Assembly: GCF_900099695.1 (NCBI RefSeq)
Contig: NZ_FNCY01000003.1
Coordinates: forward strand, 227,022 to 291,021
Length of the DNA: 64,000 bases
Origin: Propionivibrio dicarboxylicus
GTDB lineage: Bacteria > Pseudomonadota > Gammaproteobacteria > Burkholderiales > Rhodocyclaceae
Direction of reading: 5' to 3'
The notes under the pieces are model-generated. The model was not told where the DNA came from, ran no database searches, and saw only the letters and a list, made by a program, of their open reading frames with translations. The position numbers were made by a program, and so were the translations under genes. Numbering within the stretch: position 1 is the stretch's first letter; each line of letters begins with the position of its first letter. Positions 27,678 through 37,678 of the stretch are shown one piece after another.

Positions 27678-28532
27678 TCAGTCCTGATCGGCAGGATTGG
27701 CGCGCGAGAACCAGCTTGAGATGAGGCCGCTCGAGACGATCAGGCCAATCGCCAGCCAGGCGTTCGGTGTCAGCGCCTCGTGCCAGAAGACCATGCCGAG
27801 CAGACTGGCGAAGGCAACCGTGGTGTAAGCGAGACTCGCCGAGACCAGCGTATTGCCGCGCTTGTACGCCCGCGTCATTGCCAGTTGCGCCACCGTGGCA
27901 AAGCCGCCGACACCGAGCAGCAGCAAGCCGCCGCGCAGATCGACCGGATGGAACTCGTAAAGCAGCATCCATAAAGCCGCGCCAACGGTCGAGAACAAGG
28001 AGAAATAAAACACCGTGCGTTCCTCCGTTTCACCGAGTTCGCCGAGTTCCCGCACGTTGTAATAAGCGAATGCCGAAAGCACGCCCGATCCCAGCCCCCA
28101 CAACCCGCCGACCAATTGATCGGCATGAAAAGTCGGGCGCAGCAGCCAGGCAACGCCAACAAAACCGAGCGCCAGTGCGGCAAGCAGCGAGAGGCGCAGC
28201 AGGATGCGACCGGTACAGGCGAGTAGCACGGCGAGGAACAGCGGCGACGTATAGTTGAGCGTGACGGCCGTCGCCAGCGGCAACAGCGAAATGGCATTGA
28301 AGAACGATACCAACCCGAGAAAGCCGCAAATCGAACGCGTCATCTGGAAACGCCAATGCGGCGTCTTCAGCGGAATACCGCGAAAGCATACGACGGCGAG
28401 CATGAAAGCGAAGGAAATGACGGCGCGGTAGAACACCACCTCGGTCGCCGAAAACGTTTCCGACGCCAGCTTGACGCACATGCCCATGCAGGCAAAGCAG
28501 AAGCTGGCGACGATCATCCACAGGGATTGCAT
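27678..28532 (-). CDS. EamA/DMT-family transporter
   Basis: 284 residues with ten hydrophobic helices in two EamA repeats (SFCFACMGMCVKLASETFSATEVVFYRAVISF in the first). Likely exports small metabolites across the inner membrane; the substrate is unknown. It is divergent from xseB and 34 bases upstream of the SpoIIAA-like gene on the same strand. Confidence 0.88.
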   Translation of the reverse strand: MQSLWMIVASFCFACMGMCVKLASETFSATEVVFYRAVISFAFMLAVVCFRGIPLKTPHWRFQMTRSICGFLGLVSFFNAISLLPLATAVTLNYTSPLFLAVLLACTGRILLRLSLLAALALGFVGVAWLLRPTFHADQLVGGLWGLGSGVLSAFAYYNVRELGELGETEERTVFYFSLFSTVGAALWMLLYEFHPVDLRGGLLLLGVGGFATVAQLAMTRAYKRGNTLVSASLAYTTVAFASLLGMVFWHEALTPNAWLAIGLIVSSGLISSWFSRANPADQD

Positions 28533-28664
28533 GGCTATTTATCCAACTGCCGGGGGCTCGGCAGACACACGACAACGGCAAGGGTGTAAACTTCGATTGT
28601 AATGGCTTTCGATTGACCCGACATCGTGCCATACGCTATTTTTACCAGTTTTCCGATTTCTCCC

Positions 28665-28946
28665 ATGGCGAAACCCACATCCTCCACTCCCGAAACGACG
28701 CCGGCTGACGCCGACATCCCCGTCGCCGACCTGAGCTTCGAAGTTGCCCTCTCCGAACTCGAACGCCTGGTCCGCACCATGGAAGAGGAGCAACTCCCGC
28801 TGGAAACCGCCATCGCCGCCTACCGCCGCGGCAGCGAACTGCTCGGCCATTGCCAGCAGTTGCTCAAGGAAGCAGAGCACAAGGTGCAAGCCCTGGAGAA
28901 CGGGATCCTGCGCGACCTCGACGCCCCACACGGAGAAACCCGATGA
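28665..28946 (+). CDS. xseB: Exodeoxyribonuclease VII small subunit
   Basis: 93-residue helical subunit of the ExoVII nuclease. The conserved core is LSFEVALSELERLVRTMEEEQLPLETAIAAYRRGSELL, then CQQLLKEAEHKV. The start is set at MAKPTS; an upstream in-frame ATG at 28626 would add a hydrophobic leader not seen in the family. The stop overlaps the ispA start (ATGA). xseA is not nearby. Confidence 0.94.
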   Translation: MAKPTSSTPETTPADADIPVADLSFEVALSELERLVRTMEEEQLPLETAIAAYRRGSELLGHCQQLLKEAEHKVQALENGILRDLDAPHGETR

Positions 28947-29863
28947 CCCAGATGTCCTCACCGTTCACCGCGCCGACCCCGGCTTTCCCGGACTGGATGC
29001 AGAGCGTCCAGCAGCGCATGGAAGCCGCGCTGGCGCGCCTCCTGCCTCCCGACGAAGCGATTCCTGCCCGACTGCATCAGGCAATGCGTTACGCCAGCCT
29101 CGGCGGCGGCAAACGCGTGCGCCCCCTGCTGGCCTTCGCCGCCGGCGAGATTTCCGGCGCGACCCCGGAGAAACTCGAAATCGTCTCGGCCGCCGTCGAA
29201 CTGATTCACGCCTATTCGCTCGTCCACGACGACCTCCCCTGCATGGATGACGACGTCCTGCGCCGCGGCCGACCGACCTGTCACGTCGAATATGACGAAC
29301 CGACCGCCCTGCTGGTTGGCGACAGTCTACAATCGCTGGCATTCGAACTGTTGACGCGGGAAACGCTGGGCGCGCCGAAGCAACAACTCGAAATGGTCCG
29401 GCTGCTGGCGCACGCAAGCGGCTCCTGCGGCATGGCTGGTGGTCAGGCGATCGACCTCGAATCGGTCGGCAAGGCGCTGACGCAACCGGAACTCGAACTG
29501 ATGCACGCGCTCAAGACCGGCGCACTGATCCGCGCGGCGGTACTCCTCGGCGCCCTCTGCGGCGACGACATTGACGAGGCTGCGCTGGCACGTCTCGACC
29601 GCTTCGCCAAACGCTTGGGCCTGCTCTTCCAGGTCGTCGACGACATCCTTGACTGTACCGCCAGTACGGCAACGCTCGGCAAGACGGCCGGCAAGGACGC
29701 CGCCGCCGACAAGCCGACCTACGTCAGCCTGCTCGGACTCGACGGCGCGCGCGAGTTCGCCAACGAGTTGCGCACCCAGGCCATGGACGCGCTCTCCGTC
29801 TTCGGCGCCGGTGCATCGCGGCTCGCGGCGCTGACCGACTTCATCACCTACCGCAAGTTCTGA
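28943..29863 (+). CDS. ispA: (2E,6E)-Farnesyl diphosphate synthase
   Basis: 306-residue prenyltransferase joining DMAPP and IPP to farnesyl diphosphate. First Asp-rich motif: DDLPCMDDDVLRRGRPTCH; second: QVVDDILD. GGGKRVRPLL and GDSLQSLAFE are also present. It is coupled to xseB upstream and followed by dxs 36 bases later, the standard isoprenoid operon. Confidence 0.97.
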   Translation: MTQMSSPFTAPTPAFPDWMQSVQQRMEAALARLLPPDEAIPARLHQAMRYASLGGGKRVRPLLAFAAGEISGATPEKLEIVSAAVELIHAYSLVHDDLPCMDDDVLRRGRPTCHVEYDEPTALLVGDSLQSLAFELLTRETLGAPKQQLEMVRLLAHASGSCGMAGGQAIDLESVGKALTQPELELMHALKTGALIRAAVLLGALCGDDIDEAALARLDRFAKRLGLLFQVVDDILDCTASTATLGKTAGKDAAADKPTYVSLLGLDGAREFANELRTQAMDALSVFGAGASRLAALTDFITYRKF

Positions 29864-29899
29864 CCCGCGTTTTTCTAGACCGGCGCCTGCCCATCCGTC

Positions 29900-31765
29900 A
29901 TGAGTTCCTATCCTTTGCTCGACACCATCCAGTCGCCCGCGCAACTGCGCGAACTGGAGCGCAAGCAGCTACCGCAACTGGCAGACGAACTGCGCAACTT
30001 CCTCGTCGAATCGGTTTCCCGCACCGGCGGACACCTGTCGTCGAACCTCGGCACGATCGAACTGACGATTGCGCTGCACTACGTCTACAACACGCCGGAA
30101 GACCGTCTTGTGTGGGACGTCGGCCATCAGACCTACGCCCACAAGATCCTTACCGGGCGGCGCGAGGGCATGGCACGCCTGCGCATGAAGGACGGCGTTT
30201 CCGGATTCCCGAAGCGCTGCGAAAGCGCCTATGACACGTTCGGCGTCGGCCATTCGTCGACCTCGATCTCGGCCGCATTGGGCATGGCGCTCGCCGCGAA
30301 ACTCAAGGGCGAGGAACGGCGCACGGTTGCCATCATCGGCGATGGGGCGATGTCGGCGGGACAGGCGTTCGAAGCGCTCAACAACGCCGGTGTCGCCGAC
30401 GCCAACATGCTCGTCATACTCAACGACAACGACATGTCGATTTCGCGCCCGGTCGGCGCCCTCAACAAATACCTCGCCCGCGTCCTCTCGGGCAGCACCT
30501 TCAACGCCGCGCGCAAGGCCGGCGAGAAGGTCCTGTCGGTTTCGCCCTCGCTGCTCGAATTCGCCAACCGCGTCGAAGAGCACGTCAAAGGCCTGCTGAC
30601 ACCGGGAACGCTGTTCGAAGAGCTCGGATTCAATTACATCGGCCCGATCGACGGGCACGACCTCGACTCGCTCGTGCCGACGCTGCAAAACCTGCAAAAG
30701 CTGCGCGGCCCGCAGTTCCTGCATGTCATTACCCGCAAGGGACAGGGCTACAAACTCGCCGAGGCCGATCCGATCCTGTATCACGGCGTCTCGAAATTCC
30801 AGCCGGACATCGGCATCGACGAATCCCGCACGACCGCAAAGCCGACCTTCACCCAGATTTTCGGCGACTGGCTCTGCGACATGGCTGAAATCGAGCCGAA
30901 GCTCGTCGCCATTACCCCGGCAATGGGGGAAGGTTCCGGCATGACGCGCTTCGCCGAACTTTTCCCTGCGCGCTATTTTGACGTCGGCATCGCCGAACAG
31001 CATGCCGTCACCTTCGGCGCGGGACTGGCCTGCGAAGGCATGCGACCGGTCGTGGCGATCTACTCGACCTTCCTGCAACGCGGCTTCGACCAACTTCTGC
31101 ACGACGTCGCCCTGCAGAAACTGCCGGTCGTCTTCGCGCTCGACCGCGGCGGCGTGGTTGGCGCCGACGGCCCGACGCACCACGGCTGTTTCGACCTCAG
31201 CTATGTAACTTGCATTCCCAATATGGTCGTCATGACGCCGTCGGACGAAAACGAATGCCGACAGATGCTGACGACCGCCTGCCGCAGCAACGCACCCTGC
31301 GTCGTCCGCTATCCGCGCGGCGCAGGCATCGGTGCCGCGATCGACCCGACACTGCGCGAACTGCCGATCGGCAAGGGCGAAATTCGCCGGCAAGGCACCG
31401 GAACCGCCCTGCTCGCTTTCGGCACGACGCTGGCACCCGCACTCGACGCGGCTGAAGTCCTCGATGCCACGGTCGCCAATATGCGCTTCGTCAAACCGAT
31501 CGACCGCGAACTGATTCTCGCGCTGGCTCGGGAACATTCACTGCTCGTCAGCATCGAAGAGAACGTGGTCATCGGCGGCGCCGGTTCGGAAGTCGCCCGT
31601 GTGCTCGAAGAGGCGGGCAGCACGGCGCGCCTCGTCCGCATCGGACTACCCGACCGCTTCATCGAGCACGGCGACCAGAGCCGCCTGCTATCCGAACTCG
31701 GCCTCGACAAGGACGGCATCGTCCGCTCGGTACTTAATCATCAGCATTCACAGGAAACGCCATGA
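29900..31765 (+). CDS. dxs: 1-Deoxy-D-xylulose-5-phosphate synthase
   Basis: 621-residue thiamine-diphosphate enzyme making DXP from pyruvate and glyceraldehyde 3-phosphate, first step of the MEP pathway. Seen: [13 protein letters not shown], the TPP motif [18 protein letters not shown]...LNDNDMSIS, the pyrimidine-binding half ([15 protein letters not shown]) and DGPTHHG. The stop overlaps the folE2 start by ATGA. Confidence 0.98.
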   Translation: MSSYPLLDTIQSPAQLRELERKQLPQLADELRNFLVESVSRTGGHLSSNLGTIELTIALHYVYNTPEDRLVWDVGHQTYAHKILTGRREGMARLRMKDGVSGFPKRCESAYDTFGVGHSSTSISAALGMALAAKLKGEERRTVAIIGDGAMSAGQAFEALNNAGVADANMLVILNDNDMSISRPVGALNKYLARVLSGSTFNAARKAGEKVLSVSPSLLEFANRVEEHVKGLLTPGTLFEELGFNYIGPIDGHDLDSLVPTLQNLQKLRGPQFLHVITRKGQGYKLAEADPILYHGVSKFQPDIGIDESRTTAKPTFTQIFGDWLCDMAEIEPKLVAITPAMGEGSGMTRFAELFPARYFDVGIAEQHAVTFGAGLACEGMRPVVAIYSTFLQRGFDQLLHDVALQKLPVVFALDRGGVVGADGPTHHGCFDLSYVTCIPNMVVMTPSDENECRQMLTTACRSNAPCVVRYPRGAGIGAAIDPTLRELPIGKGEIRRQGTGTALLAFGTTLAPALDAAEVLDATVANMRFVKPIDRELILALAREHSLLVSIEENVVIGGAGSEVARVLEEAGSTARLVRIGLPDRFIEHGDQSRLLSELGLDKDGIVRSVLNHQHSQETP

Positions 31766-32595
31766 ACGCAGCGCAGAAAGCCAAGGACAACCCCATCGCC
31801 GACGTGCAGAATCTCGCCGACACGCGCCAGATCGCCATCAACCGCGTCGGCATCAAGTCGATCCGTCACCCGATCCGCGTGCTCGACCGCTCCGGCGGCG
31901 TCCAGCACACCATCGCCGTCTTCAACATGTACGTCAGCCTGCCGCACAACTTCAAAGGCACGCACATGTCGCGTTTCGTCGAAATCCTGAACAGCCACGA
32001 GCGCGAGATCTCGGTCGAGAATTTCCCCAGCATGTTGCGTGAAATGGTGAAGAAGCTCGAAGCCGAAACCGGTCACATCGAGATGAATTTCCCGTACTTC
32101 ATCAACAAGTCGGCACCGGTATCCGGCGTGCAAAGCCTGATCGACTATGACGTCACGCTGATCGGCGAAATCTGCCACGGCGACATCGCCTCGACCATCA
32201 AGGTCGTCGTGCCGGTCACCAGCCTCTGCCCCTGCTCGAAGAAGATTTCGGAGCGCGGCGCCCACAACCAGCGCTCGCACGTCACCGTCACGGCACGCAT
32301 TCTCGACCACGTCTGGATCGAGGAAATCGTGCAACTGGTCGAGGGCGAAGCCTCGTGCGAACTCTATGGCCTGCTCAAGCGCCCGGACGAGAAGTACGTC
32401 ACCGAGCGCGCCTACGACAACCCCAAGTTCGTCGAAGACATGGTGCGCGACGTCGCCGCCCGACTCAACGCCGAGGACCGCATCTATTCTTACGTCATCG
32501 AATCCGAGAACTTCGAGTCGATCCACAACCACTCGGCCTACGCCTTGATTGAGAATACCAAGAAGGCGCCTGCCCATCCCAACATCCGCTACTGA
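31762..32595 (+). CDS. folE2: GTP cyclohydrolase FolE2 (type IB)
   Basis: 277-residue enzyme converting GTP to dihydroneopterin triphosphate for folate and queuosine. FolE2 signatures: [24 protein letters not shown], the C-terminal [13 protein letters not shown]. FolE2 works with metals other than zinc and is often kept for zinc limitation, but no zinc-regulator site is visible because its start is translationally coupled to dxs. AGGAAA precedes the ATG. Confidence 0.97.
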   Translation: MNAAQKAKDNPIADVQNLADTRQIAINRVGIKSIRHPIRVLDRSGGVQHTIAVFNMYVSLPHNFKGTHMSRFVEILNSHEREISVENFPSMLREMVKKLEAETGHIEMNFPYFINKSAPVSGVQSLIDYDVTLIGEICHGDIASTIKVVVPVTSLCPCSKKISERGAHNQRSHVTVTARILDHVWIEEIVQLVEGEASCELYGLLKRPDEKYVTERAYDNPKFVEDMVRDVAARLNAEDRIYSYVIESENFESIHNHSAYALIENTKKAPAHPNIRY

Positions 32596-33065
32596 TGGAT
32601 CGCATCGACAAGGAAATCCTGGCGCTGCTGCAGGAAAACGCCGACCTGCCGCTGACCGAGATCGCGGCGCGGGTCAAGCTGTCCTCGACGCCCTGCTGGC
32701 GGCGTATCCAGCGGCTTGAGGAGCAGGGCTACATCCAGCGCCGGGTAGCCATCCTCGATGCGGAAAAACTCAATGTCGGCGTTACCGTCTTCGTGCTCCT
32801 GCGCACGAACCGGCACAATCAGGACTGGTTCGAAAGCCTGCGCGAAATCGTGAACGATATTCCCGAGGTCGTCGATTTCTACCGCATGAGCGGCAATATC
32901 GACTATCTCTTGCGCGTCATCGTCCCCGACATCGCGGCCTATGACGCCGTCTACAAGAAGCTGACAAGCCGCATCGAGATCTTCGAGGTCAGCTCAAGCT
33001 TCGCGATGGAAGAGCTCAAGCACACCAGCGCCTTGCCGCTCAATTACGCCGCCATCGACGATTGA
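32595..33065 (+). CDS. Lrp/AsnC-family regulator
   Basis: 156-residue regulator: N-terminal winged helix (LPLTEIAARVKLSSTPCWRRIQRLEEQGYI) and a C-terminal AsnC/RAM ligand-binding domain (about 65-145). It starts within the folE2 stop (TGATG). It faces a cysteine desulfidase gene ending 33 bases away; Lrp relatives such as DecR/CyuR control cysteine desulfidase elsewhere, so regulation of that gene is an attractive inference. Confidence 0.92.
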   Translation: MDRIDKEILALLQENADLPLTEIAARVKLSSTPCWRRIQRLEEQGYIQRRVAILDAEKLNVGVTVFVLLRTNRHNQDWFESLREIVNDIPEVVDFYRMSGNIDYLLRVIVPDIAAYDAVYKKLTSRIEIFEVSSSFAMEELKHTSALPLNYAAIDD

Positions 33066-33098
33066 GCGCCGGCGGCACGCGTCGCCGCCCGCCTCGGC

Positions 33099-34388
33099 TC
33101 AGCACTTGTTCAGGATGATCTCGATGATCTGGCGGTCGGTCTGCACCATGCCACGCGAGGCCAACGCACACAGATTGGCGATCGACTCATCGACGCTTTC
33201 GGCAACGATGCCCTCGTAATGCGCCACGCGCGAATTGTCGAGCGCCATCAGCACGGCCTTGTACGCTGAACTCGCCGAGGTCGACACCTTCATCGCGCAA
33301 CTGTTGGAAGCGCCGTCGCAGATCATTCCGGCGAGATCGCCGATCATGCTGCAGATCGCCATGCTGACGGTGCGCTGATCGCCCCCAAGCAGCCAGGCCA
33401 TCCCCGCCGCCGCGCCCATCGCCGCAGTCGTTACCGCACACAGCGCCGACAGTTTCGGCAAATGATCGTGAATGTAAACCGCCATCAGATGCGATAGCGT
33501 CAGCGCCCGCGTCAGCGTCGCCTGATCGGCGCGCAGATGCTCGGCGACCACCACCACCGGGATGGTCGCCATGATGCCCTGGTTCCCGGACCCCGAATTG
33601 CTCATTGCCGGCAGCACCGCGCCGCCCATACGGGCATCGGACGCCGCCGCCGAGCGCTTGACGATGCGCGTCAGCAAGTCGTCGGACAAGAGGCCATGAT
33701 CGACGTTTCGCTGCATGGTCGCGGCGATATGCAAGCCGAAGTCGCCGCTCATTCCGGCGTCGGCCAGCGCCGAATTCAGACTGGCCGCCTGGAGCACGAA
33801 GTCGACGCTCGCCAGGGGCACCGTCATCGCAAACTCGAAGACGTCGGCAGCCGTCGCGTCGGCCAGGGAATACGGCAATGCATCCGCCGCCCCGGCCTCG
33901 GCATCGATCTGAAAGACTGTCTCGCCGTTCTTCTCAATGCACACGACCCGCGTATGCGAGTCAGCGATGCAGACGCGTACCTTGTCCGCACCATGCGAGA
34001 CGCAGGACTCGGCATAGAGCGCCAGCGACGTCTCCGCCAGCCCAACCGTCACGCGCTTCTCGTCGAGCATCGCCTTGGCCGCCCGGACCTGCTCGGCGCT
34101 GACCGCGCGCAAGACCTCAAGACCGGCATCCGGATCACCCCCCAGGGCACCGACCGCGGCGGCGATCGGCAAGCCGACCATGCCGGTTCCCGGTACGGTT
34201 ACGCCCATGCCGTTCTTCATCAGATTCGGCGACACCTTGGCCTCGATCCGTTCCGGCGACGCGCCGAGATAGCGCGATGCGATCGCCGAACACAGGGCAA
34301 GAGAAATCGGCTCGGTGCAGCCCAAGGCCGGCTTCAACTCGTGGCGCAGGGCCTTGACGAACTCATTACGCAAATGATCATGCAACAT
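33099..34388 (-). CDS. cyuA: L-cysteine desulfidase (CyuA / UPF0597 family)
   Basis: 429-residue protein of the serine dehydratase alpha-like family, breaking L-cysteine to pyruvate, ammonia and sulphide with a [4Fe-4S] cluster. Visible: KPALGCTEPISLALCSA near the N-terminus, AVLPAMSNSGSGNQGI in the middle, and MICDGASNSCAMKVS near the end, supplying cluster cysteines. The gene is preceded by a very A/T-rich upstream region. It converges with an Lrp-type regulator gene. Confidence 0.9.
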   Translation of the reverse strand: MLHDHLRNEFVKALRHELKPALGCTEPISLALCSAIASRYLGASPERIEAKVSPNLMKNGMGVTVPGTGMVGLPIAAAVGALGGDPDAGLEVLRAVSAEQVRAAKAMLDEKRVTVGLAETSLALYAESCVSHGADKVRVCIADSHTRVVCIEKNGETVFQIDAEAGAADALPYSLADATAADVFEFAMTVPLASVDFVLQAASLNSALADAGMSGDFGLHIAATMQRNVDHGLLSDDLLTRIVKRSAAASDARMGGAVLPAMSNSGSGNQGIMATIPVVVVAEHLRADQATLTRALTLSHLMAVYIHDHLPKLSALCAVTTAAMGAAAGMAWLLGGDQRTVSMAICSMIGDLAGMICDGASNSCAMKVSTSASSAYKAVLMALDNSRVAHYEGIVAESVDESIANLCALASRGMVQTDRQIIEIILNKC

Positions 34389-34498
34389 AATGGCTATAAA
34401 TAGAATTTATACACCACCAATTTAGCACAATATAAAATTATTTTCTATTTTAGTTACAAAACAAGCTCTATTCGGCCCACCTTTTCCGGATAACAGGC
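34389..34498. other. A/T-rich gap upstream of cyuA
   Basis: About 110 bases, strikingly A/T-rich against the GC-rich background, between the cyuA start and the rplS terminator. It probably contains the cyuA promoter (TATAAATTC lies about 30 bases before the ATG on the minus strand) and binding sites for an Lrp-like protein, which favours A/T-rich DNA. No gene is seen. Confidence 0.4.
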
Positions 34499-34500
34499 GA

Positions 34501-34525
34501 AAAAAAACCGCGTCTTTCGACGCGG
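34501..34525 (-). terminator. Rho-independent terminator of the rpsP-rimM-trmD-rplS operon
   Basis: Perfect 7-bp stem (CCGCGTC/GACGCGG) with a TTTC-type loop, followed on the minus strand by eight T. It lies 30 bases after the rplS stop. Confidence 0.93.
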
Positions 34526-34555
34526 CCTGATGATGCCTTGCAGACAGAACCGGGA

Positions 34556-34936
34556 TCAGTCCTGCTTGACCGGCTTCTGCTTGTGCGACAGCTTCTCCTT
34601 GATACGCGCCGACTTTCCGGAACGCTCACGCAGATAGTACAGCTTCGCACGACGCACATCGCCGCGACGCTTGACTTCGATCGCGGCAACCAGCGGAGAA
34701 TAGGTCTGGAACGTCCGCTCGACGCCTTCGCCGGAAGAAATCTTGCGAACGATGAAACTCGAGTTGAGACCGCGGTTGCGCTTAGCGATCACGACGCCTT
34801 CATAGGCCTGCAGACGCTCACGCGAACCTTCCTTGACCTTGACCTGGACGACGACCGTGTCGCCCGGAGCGAATTCAGGAATGGTCTTGCCCAGACGGGC
34901 GATTTCTTCTTGCTCAAGTTGCGCTATCAGATTCAT
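34556..34936 (-). CDS. rplS: Ribosomal protein L19
   Basis: 126-residue 50S protein at the subunit interface. It begins [15 protein letters not shown] and holds [29 protein letters not shown]. The ATG at 34936 has GGAG 7 bases upstream; another ATG at 34942 is too close to that site. It overlaps the trmD end by 23 bases. Confidence 0.97.
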   Translation of the reverse strand: MNLIAQLEQEEIARLGKTIPEFAPGDTVVVQVKVKEGSRERLQAYEGVVIAKRNRGLNSSFIVRKISSGEGVERTFQTYSPLVAAIEVKRRGDVRRAKLYYLRERSGKSARIKEKLSHKQKPVKQD

Positions 34937-35750
34937 TGTCATACTCCTTTATCATTGTCTGACCGCATTGCTCCTGAAACTGCACCAGGAGTTGCGTTTC
35001 CTCTTTCGACAGCTTCCGTCCTGCCAGCAGGTCGGGACGCCGTCGCCATGTCCGTCCCAGCGCCTGCTTGAGGCGCCAACGACGAATCTGCTCGTGGTGA
35101 CCGGACAACAACACCTCCGGCACCTGCTGCCCGAAATACACCTCGGGCCGCGTATAGTGCGGGCAATCCAGCAAGCCCGACACAAACGAATCCTCTGTTG
35201 CCGACGCCGCGTCGTTCAACACGCCCGGCAACTGCCTGACGATGGCATCCAACAGCGCCATCGCTGGAATCTCGCCACCCGAAAGCACGAAATCCCCAAT
35301 CGAAATTTCCTCATCGACGCAACGCTCGATCAGGCGCTCATCGACTCCTTCGTAGCGACCACAGAGAAGGATCAGTCCTTCATCGGCAACCGCATCAACA
35401 AACTGCATCACCCGCCGGTGCGTCAGCAACGCCCCCTGCGGCGACAGATACACCACCCGGCTACGCACGCCAGCGCCTTCCTGGCGCGCCCGCGCAGCGT
35501 CAATCGCCTGCTCGAGCGGTTGTGGCATCATCACCATCCCGGGGCCACCGCCATAAGGGCGATCATCCACCGTCCGATGCACATCCTGCGTAAAGTCGCG
35601 CGGATTCCAGAAATCCAGACTCCAGCGCGCCTCTTCCAGCGCCCGCCGCGTGACACCCGAATGCGTCAGCGCAACGAACATTTCGGGAAACAAGGTCACG
35701 ACATCGGCCACCAACGCGGCGCCCGAGGCCTGCTGTACAACCCTGCTCAC
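34914..35750 (-). CDS. trmD: tRNA (guanine37-N1)-methyltransferase
   Basis: 278-residue SPOUT methyltransferase making m1G37 with SAM. The knot motifs are [15 protein letters not shown] and [23 protein letters not shown] marks the family N-terminus. I chose the GTG at 35750, whose GTGA overlaps the rimM stop. That leaves 14 residues before the usual start; a GTG at 35711 (just before ADVVTLF) fits family length better but has no ribosome site. Confidence 0.94.
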   Translation of the reverse strand: MSRVVQQASGAALVADVVTLFPEMFVALTHSGVTRRALEEARWSLDFWNPRDFTQDVHRTVDDRPYGGGPGMVMMPQPLEQAIDAARARQEGAGVRSRVVYLSPQGALLTHRRVMQFVDAVADEGLILLCGRYEGVDERLIERCVDEEISIGDFVLSGGEIPAMALLDAIVRQLPGVLNDAASATEDSFVSGLLDCPHYTRPEVYFGQQVPEVLLSGHHEQIRRWRLKQALGRTWRRRPDLLAGRKLSKEETQLLVQFQEQCGQTMIKEYDNESDSAT

Positions 35751-36289
35751 CAATCTGCTTCCCAATCCACCCGGACACAGCGCCCTGGCAGATCGACATC
35801 CAACACCACCGCTGCGACAAAGGGCAACAAGCGCTCGTTTCCTTCGCCGTCGCCAACCCGCAACACGTCGTTACCCGGCGTCTCGATCAGACCGAGCACC
35901 TGTCCGAGCGACTGGCCGTGCGTGTTAAGCACGTCGAGGCCGATCAAATCGGCCCAGTAATACTCGTTTTCAGCCGTCGGCGGCAGCATGCTGCGCGGCA
36001 CGCCGACCAATAGACCCTTGGCCGCCTCGGAAGCATTGCGATCCGAAAAGGACCCGAACTGCACGATCAGCACATCACCGCCAGACCGGCATCGCCGCAA
36101 CTTCTCCGGCCGCCAGAGACTAGGATCGTCCTCTTCCCGGCCCAGCCACCACTGCGGCAACTTGGCCCAACTGAGAGGATCATCGGCAAAAGGATGAACC
36201 TTTACCGCCCCCACCAAACCGTACGGCGCAACAATCTTGCCGAGCACCACCATGTCGCCCGGCGACTCATCTCCAGCCGCGGCGGACAT
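35747..36289 (-). CDS. rimM: 16S rRNA processing protein RimM
   Basis: 180-residue 30S maturation factor. N-terminal [25 protein letters not shown] is the RimM domain; [11 protein letters not shown] opens the C-terminal PRC-like barrel. The start is the ATG at 36289; an in-frame GTG at 36298 is possible. It sits in the standard order between rpsP and trmD. Confidence 0.95.
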   Translation of the reverse strand: MSAAAGDESPGDMVVLGKIVAPYGLVGAVKVHPFADDPLSWAKLPQWWLGREEDDPSLWRPEKLRRCRSGGDVLIVQFGSFSDRNASEAAKGLLVGVPRSMLPPTAENEYYWADLIGLDVLNTHGQSLGQVLGLIETPGNDVLRVGDGEGNERLLPFVAAVVLDVDLPGRCVRVDWEADW

Positions 36290-36308
36290 GTGCGTCACCG
36301 ACTGCCGA

Positions 36309-36563
36309 TTAGGCAGCGGCCTTGACGCCGGCTTGCTTGACGAGACGAACGACCGTCGGCGACAACTGAGCGCCTTGCTGACACCAATGGTTCAGGCGAT
36401 CCGCAGCAATGCGCAGGCCCTCTTCCTTTTCCGAGGCGATCGGATTGTAGAAACCGATACGTTCGATGAAGCGACCATCGCGACGCGCACGCGAATCAGC
36501 AACGACCACACTGTAGAAGGGGCGCTTCTTGGCACCACCGCGGGCGAGACGAATAACGACCAT
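36309..36563 (-). CDS. rpsP: Ribosomal protein S16
   Basis: 84-residue 30S protein, first gene of the operon ([25 protein letters not shown], then RIGFYNP). It is driven by the promoter just upstream (36596-36623). Confidence 0.97.
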   Translation of the reverse strand: MVVIRLARGGAKKRPFYSVVVADSRARRDGRFIERIGFYNPIASEKEEGLRIAADRLNHWCQQGAQLSPTVVRLVKQAGVKAAA

Positions 36564-36595
36564 AGGATTATTTCCAGACTGAGAAAAAGAGCGAG

Positions 36596-36623
36596 ATTAT
36601 AACAACAAATCGCGTCCAATCAA
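36596..36623 (-). promoter_or_regulatory. Sigma-70 promoter of the rpsP operon
   Basis: On the minus strand TTGATT, a 16-base spacer, and a perfect TATAAT. The -10 box lies 33 bases before the rpsP ATG. Confidence 0.75.
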
Positions 36624-37678
36624 TAGGCTATTTCCGATCGCGACAGCCGGGACGCTCGCCACGGCGACCGCCGGGACAAGCACGCCGACTGTGCTGACGC
36701 CCGACTGAGCGCCCGCAGAGCCGTCGATTGAAGCCCCACACCGACCTCCAACACCGTTCAAAAATAGCGCCGGAATTCCGCTTTTCGCATCTGCTTCAAG
36801 CCCCACCCTCTCCCGAACCGATCGCCCAGAAACCCCGGGTAGCGACGTTTAAGGGGAGGTCACAATCAAGCGTTGGTTGCGGCTAATTGAGCCCCCTGTT
36901 AAGCGCTACGCCGACTAGAAAACCGGCGATGGATTCCATTGACACACCGCAAGCGGAGGAAGGACGCCACCTTACGCGCGAGGTTTGACAGGACATCCAT
37001 GGCTCCGTCCCGAGCGATGCGACGAAGCTTGCTTCAGTTTGACCGGGATGATGCCGACGCCTCCGCTTCCGGCCTTCGTACAAACCGTCGGATAAGGCTC
37101 AAACACTGGGATCCAGCGCTTTCGACGATTCTTCCCGATGAAATGAAGAATGCGCCCAACATGCATGGCAACTGCCAGCAAATCCCTGAATTCGTCGCGA
37201 GTCATGGCACCCCTCCGGGTTGAAATGAAGCGCTCGATACCTCGGTGTAGCCCTCACCGCTCCCAGTCGGGAATATCCGAAAGCGCCCGGCTCGCCGTCG
37301 CGATCGCTCAACTGATTCGGTCATATGTTATGGCATGAAATCAGGCGTTCACGCAACTGACAGAATTGACAGTAGCATCTCTTGCAAATACGCCTAAGCG
37401 CCGTCGCCATGCGGATTTCCATCGAATTTTTCACATCGTTGAGGACATACCAAAAGAATCCACAAACAGCACCACTAATGACGCGTGCAATCATCCGAGG
37501 TCGGCAGAAAATCATTTATCCCGACCGACCTTATGAGGGATCCTTCGGGTTTACGCTCACCGCGACAGGCAATCTCCAATAGCGAATCCGGAGAATTCAA
37601 TCAACGCGGCGGCTACAATGGGCGCTGGATACACCCAGACTAGAACCCATTCAGTCACCATCAACGCGAAAGCCGCCA
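36624..37678. other. Gene-poor stretch between rpsP and srkA
   Basis: About 1.05 kb without a convincing gene. Short reading frames occur on both strands but none shows a known domain. The best candidate is a 77-codon minus-strand frame (36972-37205), listed separately. The stretch could be the decayed remains of a mobile element, but I found no terminal inverted repeats or recognisable transposase motif. The last ~60 bases should hold the srkA promoter. Confidence 0.4.
36972..37205 (-). CDS. Small unrecognised reading frame with a strong ribosome site
   Basis: 77 codons, starting MTRDEFRDLLAVAMHVGRI. GGAGGGG lies 5 bases before the ATG, much better than chance, but the C-terminal half (many Ser, Arg, Gly, His) reads like non-coding frame. 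It may be a small gene whose end has been lost by frameshift; another minus-strand frame covers 36883-37083. No domain recognised. Confidence 0.25.
   Translation of the reverse strand: MTRDEFRDLLAVAMHVGRILHFIGKNRRKRWIPVFEPYPTVCTKAGSGGVGIIPVKLKQASSHRSGRSHGCPVKPRA

Noticed and set aside
29969..31537. A 522-codon open frame on the minus strand across dxs
   Set aside because: It is the antisense shadow of dxs caused by GC-rich codon use; it has no domain, no ribosome site and biased composition. Similar long antisense frames over ileS, ispH, pilY1 and amiC were left out for the same reason.
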